DNA of 15,335 nt from Draconibacterium orientale. GTDB lineage: Bacteria; Bacteroidota; Bacteroidia; Bacteroidales; UBA12170. The stretch is taken from contig DYSK01000011.1 in the NCBI GenBank assembly GCA_020718315.1, positions 1 to 15,335 of the forward strand, written 5' to 3'. Below the pieces are notes generated by a model that saw only the letters and a list, made by a program, of their open reading frames with translations, was not told the origin of the DNA and did not search any database. This document shows, one piece after another, positions 8,090-15,280 of this stretch (positions within the stretch are counted from its first letter, which is position 1; the number at the start of each line of letters is the position of its first letter). A program made the position numbers and the translations under genes.

Positions 8090-8097
8090 CAAAGGTA
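8090..8097 (-). promoter_or_regulatory. Promoter -7 box for the four-gene RNA-modification operon
   Basis: On the minus strand this reads TACCTTTG, a match to TAnnTTTG. It lies 14 bp upstream of the annotated start at 8075. Transcription would begin near 8084, leaving about 8 nt of leader to Met1 or about 24 nt to Met6. The -33 region is not clear. The 138-bp gap between lspA and this gene holds nothing else I recognise. Confidence 0.5.
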
Positions 8098-8213
8098 AGC
8101 TATTCTGAGAAAATTGCTATTAACTATCGCCGAAGGCCAATTTGTTCATAAACAAGGGATACGGCAATGCATTTGTGCTTTCAAAAAGAGAATACGCGTT
8201 TGAAAATTTGTCG

Positions 8214-8873
8214 TTAATTTGAGTTTGAACTCTCAAAAAAACTTTTCTGAAAAACAACTAAAAGCAGAACGCCAAGTGAAATAGCCGAATCAGCCAAATT
8301 GAAAACCGGACGGAAGAAAAGAAAATCGGAACCGCCCACCAATGGCATCCATGTAGGCCAATAGCCTTCAATAATTGGGAAATAAAGCATATCTACCACC
8401 TGACCATGTAAAAAACTGCTGTAACCGCCTTCGGCAGGGAGAAAAACGGCTTTTTGATAAAAAGTACTGTCGCTAAAAAGCATCCCATAAAAGGCGCTGT
8501 CGATTACATTTCCAATGGCGCCGGCCAAAATAAGGGATAGGCTGATTACTAATCCGCTTTTTTCGTTTCGATTGATGCTTCTGACCAAATACCAGGCAAT
8601 GCCGATAATTGCAAAAATCCGAAACAAGCTTAAAAAGAGTTTTCCGTATGAAAATCCAAGTTCAAACCCAAAGGCCATCCCATTGTTTTCAGTAAAATGC
8701 AGATAAAACCAGTTTCCAAAAATGGCCATTTCTTCACCCATAAAAAAATTTGTTTTAATCCAAATTTTTAAAATTTGATCAAGAAAAAGAACCAAAAAAA
8801 TGACGAGTAACGATTTTTTCAAAGGGCGTTTTTTTATAAGTACAAAAAATGGCCATTTCTTATCCTCGAACAA
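8214..8873 (-). CDS. lspA: Lipoprotein signal peptidase (signal peptidase II)
   Basis: This integral inner-membrane aspartyl protease cuts the signal peptide from prolipoproteins just before the lipidated Cys. It is 219 residues, longer than the ~165 of E. coli LspA. Conserved sites are Asp32/Lys36 in LDQILK, Asn64 in FTENNGMAFG, GNVID (121-125), catalytic Asp161 in VVDMLYF and catalytic Asp195 in FNLADSAISLG. Hydrophobic segments lie at about 20-38, 78-97, 108-125 and 196-208. The extra length comes from a ~30-residue insert between the GNxxD and VVDM motifs (about 127-157), as I recall from other Bacteroidota. GNxxDR has Ser in place of Arg. It is the last gene of the ileS operon, 39 bp after the dksA-like gene. 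A lipoprotein substrate is encoded at 2191-4122. Confidence 0.93.
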   Translation of the reverse strand: MFEDKKWPFFVLIKKRPLKKSLLVIFLVLFLDQILKIWIKTNFFMGEEMAIFGNWFYLHFTENNGMAFGFELGFSYGKLFLSLFRIFAIIGIAWYLVRSINRNEKSGLVISLSLILAGAIGNVIDSAFYGMLFSDSTFYQKAVFLPAEGGYSSFLHGQVVDMLYFPIIEGYWPTWMPLVGGSDFLFFRPVFNLADSAISLGVLLLVVFQKSFFESSNSN

Positions 8874-8912
8874 AATCGCAAATAGAAATGACCAATTATT
8901 TTTTCAATTCAA

Positions 8913-9314
8913 TTAATTGGTTACCTGACGGTTAAGCTTAGCTTCGATACTCAAGGTAGCATGAGGAACACTTCTTAGACGTTCTTTGGAAATTAGTTTT
9001 CCTGTCTCTCTACATACTCCGTAAGATTTATTTTCAATTCGCACCAAGGCATTTTCGAGCGAGGCTATGAATTTTTCCTGACGATTCGCTAACTTACTAT
9101 TTTCCTCTTTCGACATCACTGCATTTCCTTCTTCCAACACTTTAAAAGTAGGGGAGGTGTCGTTGGTGTCGTTCTCGTTTTTATTGGTGTAGGCTTCTGT
9201 GAGCATAATAAAATCAGCCTTGGCTTTCTCTAATTTAGAGAGGATAATTTCTTTAAACTCCTGAAGCTCTTCGTCGGAGTATCTGGTCTTATCAGATTTT
9301 ACGTTTTTAGTCAT
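8913..9314 (-). CDS. DksA/TraR-family transcription factor, zinc-less variant
   Basis: The 133-residue protein resembles DksA/TraR proteins that enter the RNA polymerase secondary channel. Residues about 13-95 form two charged helices expected to pack as a coiled coil. The tip region NENDTNDTSPTF contains D49 and D52, matching the DxxDxA tip motif of DksA but with Ser54 in place of Ala. The C-terminal block YGVCRETGKLISKERLRSVP aligns with the zinc-finger region, but only Cys101 of the four expected Cys remains: T104 replaces the second, and the last pair (in LSIEAK) is missing. It therefore probably binds no structural zinc. From memory, this reduced form is common in Bacteroidota. It sits between ileS (30 bp upstream) and lspA, as in many genomes of the phylum. 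A regulatory role is inferred. Confidence 0.88.
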   Translation of the reverse strand: MTKNVKSDKTRYSDEELQEFKEIILSKLEKAKADFIMLTEAYTNKNENDTNDTSPTFKVLEEGNAVMSKEENSKLANRQEKFIASLENALVRIENKSYGVCRETGKLISKERLRSVPHATLSIEAKLNRQVTN

Positions 9315-9344
9315 GGCTCTATATTTATTTAGTAATAATTCTTT

Positions 9345-12300
9345 TTACACTTTCTTCAATTCGATCAATAACGAAATCGATTCAGTCAATTCAATACTGT
9401 CTGAATCGTCTTTCATTTGGTTCGAAAACTCTATGGACTCAGCTAATGTTTCTGAGCAAATATATAAATAATTCTTTTCAATTGCAGCATCAAAATCAGG
9501 ATGTTTTTGGATGATGAGGGAAATTTTATCTGTCACCTCAAATCCCTTTTCTTTTCGCAAACTTTGAATCTTATTGATCAAATCGCGGGCTTTGCCTTCA
9601 GAAATTAAATCTTCTGTGAGCGTGGTATCCAAAGCAACTGTATAGATGCCAGAAGTAGCTATCAGCCAACCAGGTATGTCTTGTGTTGTAACCTCTGCAT
9701 CCTCCAGATTTATTTCTATTCGTTCTCCATTTACTGGCAAAGAAAAGCGACCGTTGCTTTCCAATTGATTGATTTCTTTCTGATTCATTTCTTCGATAGC
9801 CGCCGCCATTTGCTTCATCAGTTTTCCGTATTTCGGACCAAGTGTTTTGAAATTCGCTTTGATTTTTTTTACCAAAAGAGCGGAATCTTCAGCCATAAAT
9901 TCCAAAGCCTTTACATTGACTTCGGATAGAATGAGGTCTTTGACCAGGTTGATTTGCTCTTTCAGTTTTTCACTGTTGACAGGAATCATGAGTTTGTTCA
10001 ATGGCTGACGAACTCTCAGATTGTGTTTTTTCCTTAATGATAAAACCATCGAGCTAAATTCTTGTGCCATTTCCATGCGTTCCTCCAAATCAGGGTCAAT
10101 CCATTGCGGTTTTGCCACCGGCATATTGCTTAAATGCACGGATTCTATAGTGTGTTTTTGGCTCACTTTGTTTAAATCCATAAATAGTTTATCGCTGTAA
10201 AAAGGCGCAATGGGAGAACTCAATTGAGCAACCGTTTCCAAACAAGTGTAAAGCGTTTGGTAAGCGGAAATTTTATCTTCGCTGTAGTCGCCTTTCCAAA
10301 AGCGGCGACGGCTCAATCGGACAAACCAATTGCTCAAATGTTCGCTTACAAAAAGAGCAATCGCTCTTCCGGCTCGCGTAGGTTCATAATCGGCATATGC
10401 AGCATCAACAGTCAGAATCAAACTATTCAACTCAGACAAAACCCATCGGTCTATTTCCGGGCGAGCTTCCTGCACCACGTCTTTTTCGGCGTAAGTAAAT
10501 CCGTCAATATTGGCATATAAAGCAAAGAAGGCGTATGTATTGTAAAGTGTCCCAAAAAATTTACGTCGAACTTCCTCAATTCCACTCAGGTCGAATTTCA
10601 AATTGTCCCATGGTTGTGCATTGGTAATCATATACCAGCGCGTGGCGTCGGCACCATATTTTTCGAGTGTTTCGAAAGGGTCGACCGCATTTCCCAATCG
10701 TTTCGACATTTTATTTCCATTTTTGTCGAGAACCAAACCGTTGGAAACCACATTTTTAAATGCAACCTTATCAAACACCATCGAAGCAATGGCATGCAAG
10801 GTAAAAAACCATCCACGTGTTTGATCTACTCCTTCTGCAATAAAATCGGCCGGAAAAAAAGAATTTATTTTTTCTTGATTTTCGAAAGGAAAATGCCATT
10901 GTGCATAAGGCATCGAACCGCTATCAAACCACACATCAATCAAATCGGGTTCGCGAAACATGGGTTTTCCACTAGGCGAAACGAGCACGATTTTATCTAC
11001 ATAAGGTCGATGGAAATCGAAAGAAGCATAGTTTTCTTTCGACATATCGCCCGGCACAAAATTGGCCATTGGGTTTTCGTTCATCAAACCGGCAGAAACA
11101 GCCTTTTCAATTTCTTTTTTTAATTCTTCGGCGGAGCCGATAAAAATTTGTTCTGCTTGATCTTCTGTTCGCCAAATAGGCAATGGAATTCCCCAAAAGC
11201 GAGAACGGCTCAAATTCCAATCTACCAAATTTTCCAACCAATTTCCAAAGCGTCCGGTTCCGGTTGAAGCCGGCTTCCAATTGATGGTTTTATTTAGTTC
11301 TATCATGCGATCTTTCATAGCGGTGGTTTTGATAAACCAACTATCCAGCGGATAATATAAAATAGGCTTATCTGTCCGCCAGCAATGCGGATAAGAGTGG
11401 ACGTGTTTTTCAGCTTTAAAAGCGCGGTTTTCGTTTTTCAGCTTTACGATAATATCCACATCAACGGGTTGATTTCTTAATGGATCGTTGTCGTTGTAAT
11501 AGTCGGCTTTCACAAATCTTCCGGCAAATTCGCCCATCTCGGCAACAAAACGGCCGGTTTTGTCGACCATGGTAAGGGAGCCAATTCCATTTTGAGCGCC
11601 CACCCGAAAGTCGTCGGCGCCAAAACTGGGTGCAATATGCACTATTCCTGTTCCATCTTGTGTGGTAACAAAATCGCCAATTAAAACGCGAAATGCATCG
11701 CCCGTTTCGGGTTGAGCATAAGGCATCAGTTGTTCGTAGCGCAATCCTTCGAGTTGAACGCCTTTGCATTCGCCAAAAATCTCGAATGGAATGGCTTTTT
11801 GTCCGACTTCATAGTCTTCCAACTTCAGCTCTGCATTTTTCAACGGAAAGAAATTGCTTACTAAGTCTTTTCCTAAAATGACAGTAATTTTTTCGAACGT
11901 ATATGGATTGTAGGTTTTGACAAGAACATAATCAATGTTTTTGCCAACAGCCAATGCTGTATTGGATGGCAATGTCCAGGGAGTGGTTGTCCACGCCAGA
12001 AAAAACACATCGCCAAAAGCATTTTTGAATAATCTTTCACTGTCAGCATTTCGTACTACTTTGAATTGTGCGGTAAGTGTAGAGTCTTTCACATCGCGAT
12101 AGCAACCCGGTTGATTCAATTCGTGCGTACTCAATCCTGTTCCTGCAGCCGGAGAAAATGGCTGAATTGTATATCCTTTGTAAATCAATCCTTTTTCGTT
12201 CAGTTTGCTGAGCAAATACCAAACGGTTTCGATGTACTTGTTGTCAAAAGTAATGTAAGGGTCGTCCAAATCGACCCAATAACCCATTTTTTTAGTTAGG

Positions 12301-12701
12301 TCATCCCAAAGATCTTTGTATTTCATAACTTCGGTGCGACAAGCCAAGTTATAATCTTCGACGCTTATTTTTGTTCCAATATCTTCTTTGGTAATTCCTA
12401 AACTTTTTTCAACGCCAATTTCCACCGGCAATCCATGTGTATCCCAACCAGCTTTCCGACTAACATAGTTTCCTTTTAAAGTTTGATAACGGCATACAAT
12501 ATCTTTAATAGCTCGCGCCATTACGTGATGAATCCCGGGAACGCCATTTGCTGATGGAGGGCCTTCATAAAAAACAAAAGCGTTTTTCCCTTTTCTATTT
12601 TCCAAGCTTTTATCAAAAATTTGCTTCTCTTCCCACAGAAGCAGAATTTCTTTAGCGATAGCAGAAAGGTCAAAGTTTTTATATTCTTGATATTGTGCCA
12701 T
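9345..12701 (-). CDS. ileS: Isoleucyl-tRNA synthetase, type 2 (eukaryote-like), with GIHH signature
   Basis: The 1118-residue class I synthetase charges tRNA-Ile with isoleucine in the cytosol and is essential. The N-terminal Rossmann part has EGPPSANGVPGIHHVMARAI, so the HIGH motif is written GIHH at residues 56-59. The CP1 editing domain, which clears misformed Val-tRNA, shows TTTPWTLPSNTAL (238-250) and GTGIVHIAPSFGADD (350-364). The class I catalytic segments include WFDSGSMPYAQW (591-602) and DQTRGWFFTL (626-635). KMSKR lies at 664-668. The anticodon-binding domain follows at about 725-880, then a long C-terminal extension. Length, KMSKR and the extension indicate the IleRS2 type, distinct from the ~940-residue IleRS1. 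It leads the ileS-dksA-lspA operon with its own -7 box. No T-box leader is possible in the short upstream region. Confidence 0.97.
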   Translation of the reverse strand: MAQYQEYKNFDLSAIAKEILLLWEEKQIFDKSLENRKGKNAFVFYEGPPSANGVPGIHHVMARAIKDIVCRYQTLKGNYVSRKAGWDTHGLPVEIGVEKSLGITKEDIGTKISVEDYNLACRTEVMKYKDLWDDLTKKMGYWVDLDDPYITFDNKYIETVWYLLSKLNEKGLIYKGYTIQPFSPAAGTGLSTHELNQPGCYRDVKDSTLTAQFKVVRNADSERLFKNAFGDVFFLAWTTTPWTLPSNTALAVGKNIDYVLVKTYNPYTFEKITVILGKDLVSNFFPLKNAELKLEDYEVGQKAIPFEIFGECKGVQLEGLRYEQLMPYAQPETGDAFRVLIGDFVTTQDGTGIVHIAPSFGADDFRVGAQNGIGSLTMVDKTGRFVAEMGEFAGRFVKADYYNDNDPLRNQPVDVDIIVKLKNENRAFKAEKHVHSYPHCWRTDKPILYYPLDSWFIKTTAMKDRMIELNKTINWKPASTGTGRFGNWLENLVDWNLSRSRFWGIPLPIWRTEDQAEQIFIGSAEELKKEIEKAVSAGLMNENPMANFVPGDMSKENYASFDFHRPYVDKIVLVSPSGKPMFREPDLIDVWFDSGSMPYAQWHFPFENQEKINSFFPADFIAEGVDQTRGWFFTLHAIASMVFDKVAFKNVVSNGLVLDKNGNKMSKRLGNAVDPFETLEKYGADATRWYMITNAQPWDNLKFDLSGIEEVRRKFFGTLYNTYAFFALYANIDGFTYAEKDVVQEARPEIDRWVLSELNSLILTVDAAYADYEPTRAGRAIALFVSEHLSNWFVRLSRRRFWKGDYSEDKISAYQTLYTCLETVAQLSSPIAPFYSDKLFMDLNKVSQKHTIESVHLSNMPVAKPQWIDPDLEERMEMAQEFSSMVLSLRKKHNLRVRQPLNKLMIPVNSEKLKEQINLVKDLILSEVNVKALEFMAEDSALLVKKIKANFKTLGPKYGKLMKQMAAAIEEMNQKEINQLESNGRFSLPVNGERIEINLEDAEVTTQDIPGWLIATSGIYTVALDTTLTEDLISEGKARDLINKIQSLRKEKGFEVTDKISLIIQKHPDFDAAIEKNYLYICSETLAESIEFSNQMKDDSDSIELTESISLLIELKKV

Positions 12702-12727
12702 TTTCGATTTTGTAATTTAAAAGTTTG

Positions 12728-12735
12728 CAAAAATA
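12728..12735 (-). promoter_or_regulatory. Promoter -7 box for the ileS operon
   Basis: The minus strand reads TATTTTTG (TAnnTTTG). A TTG 16 bp upstream (minus-strand 12754-12752) is a fair -33 match. The predicted leader is about 20 nt to the ileS ATG at 12701. It forms a divergent pair with the box at 12810-12817. Confidence 0.6.
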
Positions 12736-12809
12736 TGAAAATTTAATTTTCCAACACAGAAAAAGACACTCTTGAGATTTTACAGATTAGGATGAGATAA
12801 AAAATTTAG

Positions 12810-12817
12810 TACTTTTG
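12810..12817 (+). promoter_or_regulatory. Promoter -7 box for the TerC-family gene
   Basis: TACTTTTG fits TAnnTTTG and ends 37 bp before the ATG at 12855. A leader of about 30 nt is too short for a manganese-type riboswitch such as those found before some TerC/Alx genes. No clear -33 TTTG was found at the usual distance. Confidence 0.55.
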
Positions 12818-12854
12818 TGCAAAACAGATGTTATCATAAAATAAACCCGTTTTA

Positions 12855-13922
12855 ATGAATACTCAGGAAATTCTATTTTTTGCCGCTTACATGATTTTTG
12901 TTTTCCTGATGCTTTCTGTGGACTTGGGAATTTTTAACCGAAAGGCACATTCCGTTGGAATGAAAGAAGCTCTTTGGATGAGTGCTTTTTGGGTTGGCTT
13001 GGGCTTATCCTTTTATTTTTTCTTCCGTCATTTTGGTCATTTAGTTCATGGTCTAGATACTATTGAAGAGTTGAAAGAAAGGATTGTTTTTTATAGACAT
13101 CCCATTCGAATAGACGGATTATCTTTTGAAGATGCTCGCGAGGTTTATAATAAAAATCTTTCTTTGGAATACCTTACTGCCTATCTGATCGAAAAAGCGC
13201 TTTCTGTGGACAATATCTTTGTAATGATATTGATATTCAAAGCTTTTGGAATCGGGAATCAATATTTTCATCGCGTTTTGTTTTGGGGAATTTTAGGTGC
13301 GGTAATTATGCGTTTCATATTCATTTTTGCAGGGGCAGCACTTATTCATGAGTTTTCATGGGTGCTCTATATTTTTGGCGGATTCTTGATTTACAGTGGC
13401 GCAAAAATATTTTTTCAAAAGGATGCCGATAAAGTGGATACAAGAAACCATCCAATGGTGCGTTTTGCAAGTAAATATTTTAGCGTAGCTTCTGATTACG
13501 TTGGGCAAAAATTTGTGATCAAACAAAATGGTCGTTATTTTATAACTCCGCTTTTTTTGGTCTTATTGGTCATTGAATTTTCGGATGTTGTCTTTGCAAT
13601 GGATAGTATTCCGGCTATTTTTAGTATTTCACTCGATCCCTATATTGTATTCTTCTCCAATATTTTTGCTATTCTCGGATTGAGGGCTTTGTTCTTTTTA
13701 GTGGCCAATATTATGGAGTTGTTCCGTTTTCTTCAATATGGCTTGGGCGTATTACTCACATTTATTGGTCTTAAATTGCTTTTCCATGATTTTCTTTTTG
13801 AGCAATTTGGGATTGGTACGGTAGAATCTTTGTATATGATTCTACTTATTTTAGGAATTAGCATCATTGCTTCCTTGCTTTTCCCCGAAAAAAAGGAAGA
13901 AAAAAATGAAACAACAGCTTAA
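12855..13922 (+). CDS. TerC/Alx-family integral membrane protein (probable metal exporter)
   Basis: The 355-residue protein has about eight hydrophobic segments (roughly 5-25, 40-58, 104-130, 140-162, 166-182, 229-255, 263-285, 295-312 and 323-344). It also has the acidic intramembrane motifs of the TerC family: SVDLGIF (21-27), EKALSVDNIFV (113-123) and EFSDVVFAMDSIPAIF (241-256), with LGLRALFF (274-281) nearby. A hydrophilic loop at about 60-100 and a lysine-rich linker at about 180-225 separate the halves. Relatives include E. coli Alx and Bacillus MeeF/MeeY, linked to Mn2+ export; the name 'tellurium resistance' is historical. Metal export here is inferred from family. Promoter and start are supported by the -7 box. 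Its last 4 bases overlap the convergent MeaB gene. Confidence 0.92.
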   Translation: MNTQEILFFAAYMIFVFLMLSVDLGIFNRKAHSVGMKEALWMSAFWVGLGLSFYFFFRHFGHLVHGLDTIEELKERIVFYRHPIRIDGLSFEDAREVYNKNLSLEYLTAYLIEKALSVDNIFVMILIFKAFGIGNQYFHRVLFWGILGAVIMRFIFIFAGAALIHEFSWVLYIFGGFLIYSGAKIFFQKDADKVDTRNHPMVRFASKYFSVASDYVGQKFVIKQNGRYFITPLFLVLLVIEFSDVVFAMDSIPAIFSISLDPYIVFFSNIFAILGLRALFFLVANIMELFRFLQYGLGVLLTFIGLKLLFHDFLFEQFGIGTVESLYMILLILGISIIASLLFPEKKEEKNETTA

Positions 13923-15013
13923 CTCTTATTCCTCTTTTCAATAAAATAATTCATCAAGCGTTCGGCGGCATTGTAGGGACTCATTTTTTTGTTTTCAATC
14001 AATTTGCTCAACTCATTACTCATATTCTGAATACTTTTGTCGGAATAAAAAAGTTGTTGCCATTTTGATTCTATGCTTGCCTTGTAAATTAAAAACTGCT
14101 GCTCATTTCGTTTTTGCTCGAAATATCCATTTTTTAGAGTAAATTGTTGATAATCCATAATCATATTCCAGATCGCATCTATTCCAGTCTCATCTTTTGA
14201 AGAACAAACAGCTGTTTTGGGCGTCCATTGGGATGGTGACGGCGGAAATAGATGCAAAGCATTGCTATACTCCAATTGTGTTATATGCGCCTTTTGAATA
14301 TTATCTCCATCTGCTTTGTTGATGATAATGGCATCGGCCATTTCCATAATGCCTCTTTTAATTCCTTGCAGCTCATCACCGGCACCGGCCAACATTAATA
14401 AAAGAAAAAAATCAACCATGGAATGGACAAGCGTCTCGCTTTGTCCAACACCAACCGTTTCGACAAAAATAAGGTCATAGCCGGCGGCCTCACACAAGAT
14501 AATGCTTTCTCGCGTTTTTTGAGCAACACCGCCCAAAGAACCCGAGGACGGCGAAGGACGAATGAAAGCCATTGGATGATTAGCCAATTTTTCCATTCTG
14601 GTTTTATCGCCCAATATACTCCCTTTGCTTCGAGCACTACTCGGATCAATAGCCAACACGGCTAATTTTTTTCGATGATTTTGAACCAAAGCAAAACCAA
14701 AAGTTTCAATAAAAGTGCTTTTTCCTACGCCCGGGACGCCTGTAATTCCAATTCTCAAGGAGTTTCCACTAAATGGCAAACAAGCCTCTATTATCTTTTG
14801 GGCTATTTCTTGATCGCTCGAAAGCTTACTCTCTACCAATGTGATGGCTTGACTTAATATAGCACGATTTCCATTTGAAATTCCATTCACATAATATTCG
14901 GCGGAATAACGATTAGAAAAAAATGGCTTCGCAGTTAAATGAGGATTGATAGCTTCTTGCTGATTTACTCCTGCTTGTATTTTTAAGGCCGATTCATTTT
15001 TTAGACGTTTCAT
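13919..15013 (-). CDS. meaB: MeaB/ArgK-family GTPase (methylmalonyl-CoA mutase chaperone)
   Basis: The 364-residue protein is a G3E-type P-loop GTPase. Walker A is GVPGVGKST (92-100). AIDPSSARSKGSILGDKTRM (121-140) and SGSLGGVAQKTRE (157-169) are MeaB-specific blocks. ETVGVGQSE (185-193) is the switch II region, and NKAD (232-235) reads guanine. The ~70-residue N-terminal helical arm and C-terminal dimerisation region are present, so length is normal. MeaB guards adenosylcobalamin-dependent methylmalonyl-CoA mutase, gating cofactor loading and repair. The mutase genes are not in this window, so the pathway link is by family only. The gene faces the tRNA-Ala gene head to head across 122 bp and overlaps the TerC gene by 4 bp at its 3' end. 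Confidence 0.93.
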   Translation of the reverse strand: MKRLKNESALKIQAGVNQQEAINPHLTAKPFFSNRYSAEYYVNGISNGNRAILSQAITLVESKLSSDQEIAQKIIEACLPFSGNSLRIGITGVPGVGKSTFIETFGFALVQNHRKKLAVLAIDPSSARSKGSILGDKTRMEKLANHPMAFIRPSPSSGSLGGVAQKTRESIILCEAAGYDLIFVETVGVGQSETLVHSMVDFFLLLMLAGAGDELQGIKRGIMEMADAIIINKADGDNIQKAHITQLEYSNALHLFPPSPSQWTPKTAVCSSKDETGIDAIWNMIMDYQQFTLKNGYFEQKRNEQQFLIYKASIESKWQQLFYSDKSIQNMSNELSKLIENKKMSPYNAAERLMNYFIEKRNKS

Positions 15014-15030
15014 AGCATAGCTTCGTAAAG

Positions 15031-15038
15031 CAAAGATA
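15031..15038 (-). promoter_or_regulatory. Possible -7 promoter box for meaB
   Basis: The minus strand reads TATCTTTG (TAnnTTTG), 17 bp upstream of the ATG at 15013, giving a leader of about 10-12 nt. No good -33 element is seen. It is divergent from the tRNA-Ala promoter. Confidence 0.45.
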
Positions 15039-15093
15039 AAGAAATCAAAACATAAAGAATGAAGCGGAATTTGAAAGTGGAATTTTTTTAAAT

Positions 15094-15125
15094 TTTGTTT
15101 GCTTAAGAAATATTTACTAATTTTG
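15094..15125 (+). promoter_or_regulatory. Promoter for tRNA-Ala (TTTG, 20 bp spacer, TAATTTTG)
   Basis: TTTG at 15094-15097 and TAATTTTG at 15118-15125 are separated by 20 bp, which is the best match to the full Bacteroidota -33/-7 promoter in this window. The mature tRNA begins 11 bp after the -7 box, leaving a 5' leader of only a few nucleotides for RNase P. Confidence 0.7.
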
Positions 15126-15135
15126 CTGCTCTTTT

Positions 15136-15209
15136 GGGGGATTAGCTCAGTTGGCTAGAGCGTTTGACTGGCAGTCAAAAGGTCGACGGTTCGATTCCGT
15201 TATTCTCCA
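15136..15209 (+). tRNA. tRNA-Ala (anticodon GGC)
   Basis: The cloverleaf folds fully. The 7-bp acceptor pairs GGGGGAT with ATTCTCC; the D arm is GCTC/GAGC; the anticodon stem is TTTGA/TCAAA with loop CTGGCAG (anticodon GGC at 15170-15172); and the T arm is GACGG/CCGTT with loop TTCGATT. The G3.U70 wobble pair and A73 discriminator are the classic alanine identity elements and agree with the anticodon, which reads GCC and GCU-type Ala codons. CCA is not encoded (CTA follows A73), so it must be added by the nucleotidyltransferase. The gene is followed by a terminator and has a good promoter. Its 3' 17 nt recur 88 bp downstream. Confidence 0.95.
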
Positions 15210-15247
15210 CTAAGTCAGAAAAGCTTGCAATGAAAATTCGCAGGCTT
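15193..15247 (+). repeat. 55-bp direct repeat, copy 1 (tRNA-Ala 3' end plus terminator)
   Basis: This copy runs from within the T-loop of tRNA-Ala, through the 3' T-stem strand, acceptor strand and A73, to the terminator hairpin. It is identical base for base to 15281-15335, giving an 88-bp period. The base before each copy differs (C at 15192, A at 15280), so the left edge is real. A shorter match, GTxGACGGTTC, lies at 15182-15192 before copy 1 and again at 15253-15263. Confidence 0.97.
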
Positions 15248-15252
15248 TTTTT
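15219..15252 (+). terminator. Intrinsic terminator of tRNA-Ala
   Basis: A 10-bp stem pairs AAAAGCTTGC (15219-15228) with GCAGGCTTTT (15240-15249), with one G.U pair and an 11-nt loop. It continues into a run of seven T residues (15246-15252). It starts 10 nt after the tRNA 3' end. The second repeat copy carries most of the same hairpin, cut by the window end. Confidence 0.8.
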
Positions 15253-15280
15253 GTTGACGGTTCTCCCATAGGGATTAAAA

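Noticed and set aside
8170..8204. Inverted repeat TTTCAAA...TTTGAAA downstream of lspA
   Set aside because: The stem is short and AT-only, and no T-run follows in the direction of lspA transcription, so it is not a credible terminator.
10614..11123. Open frame of 169 codons on + inside ileS
   Set aside because: It lies wholly antisense to an uninterrupted synthetase reading frame and has low-complexity, motif-free translation; no promoter box precedes it.
12702..12854. Possible riboswitch or T-box in the ileS/TerC divergent region
   Set aside because: Predicted leaders are only about 20-30 nt on each side of the -7 boxes, too short for either element, and no conserved T-box sequence is present.
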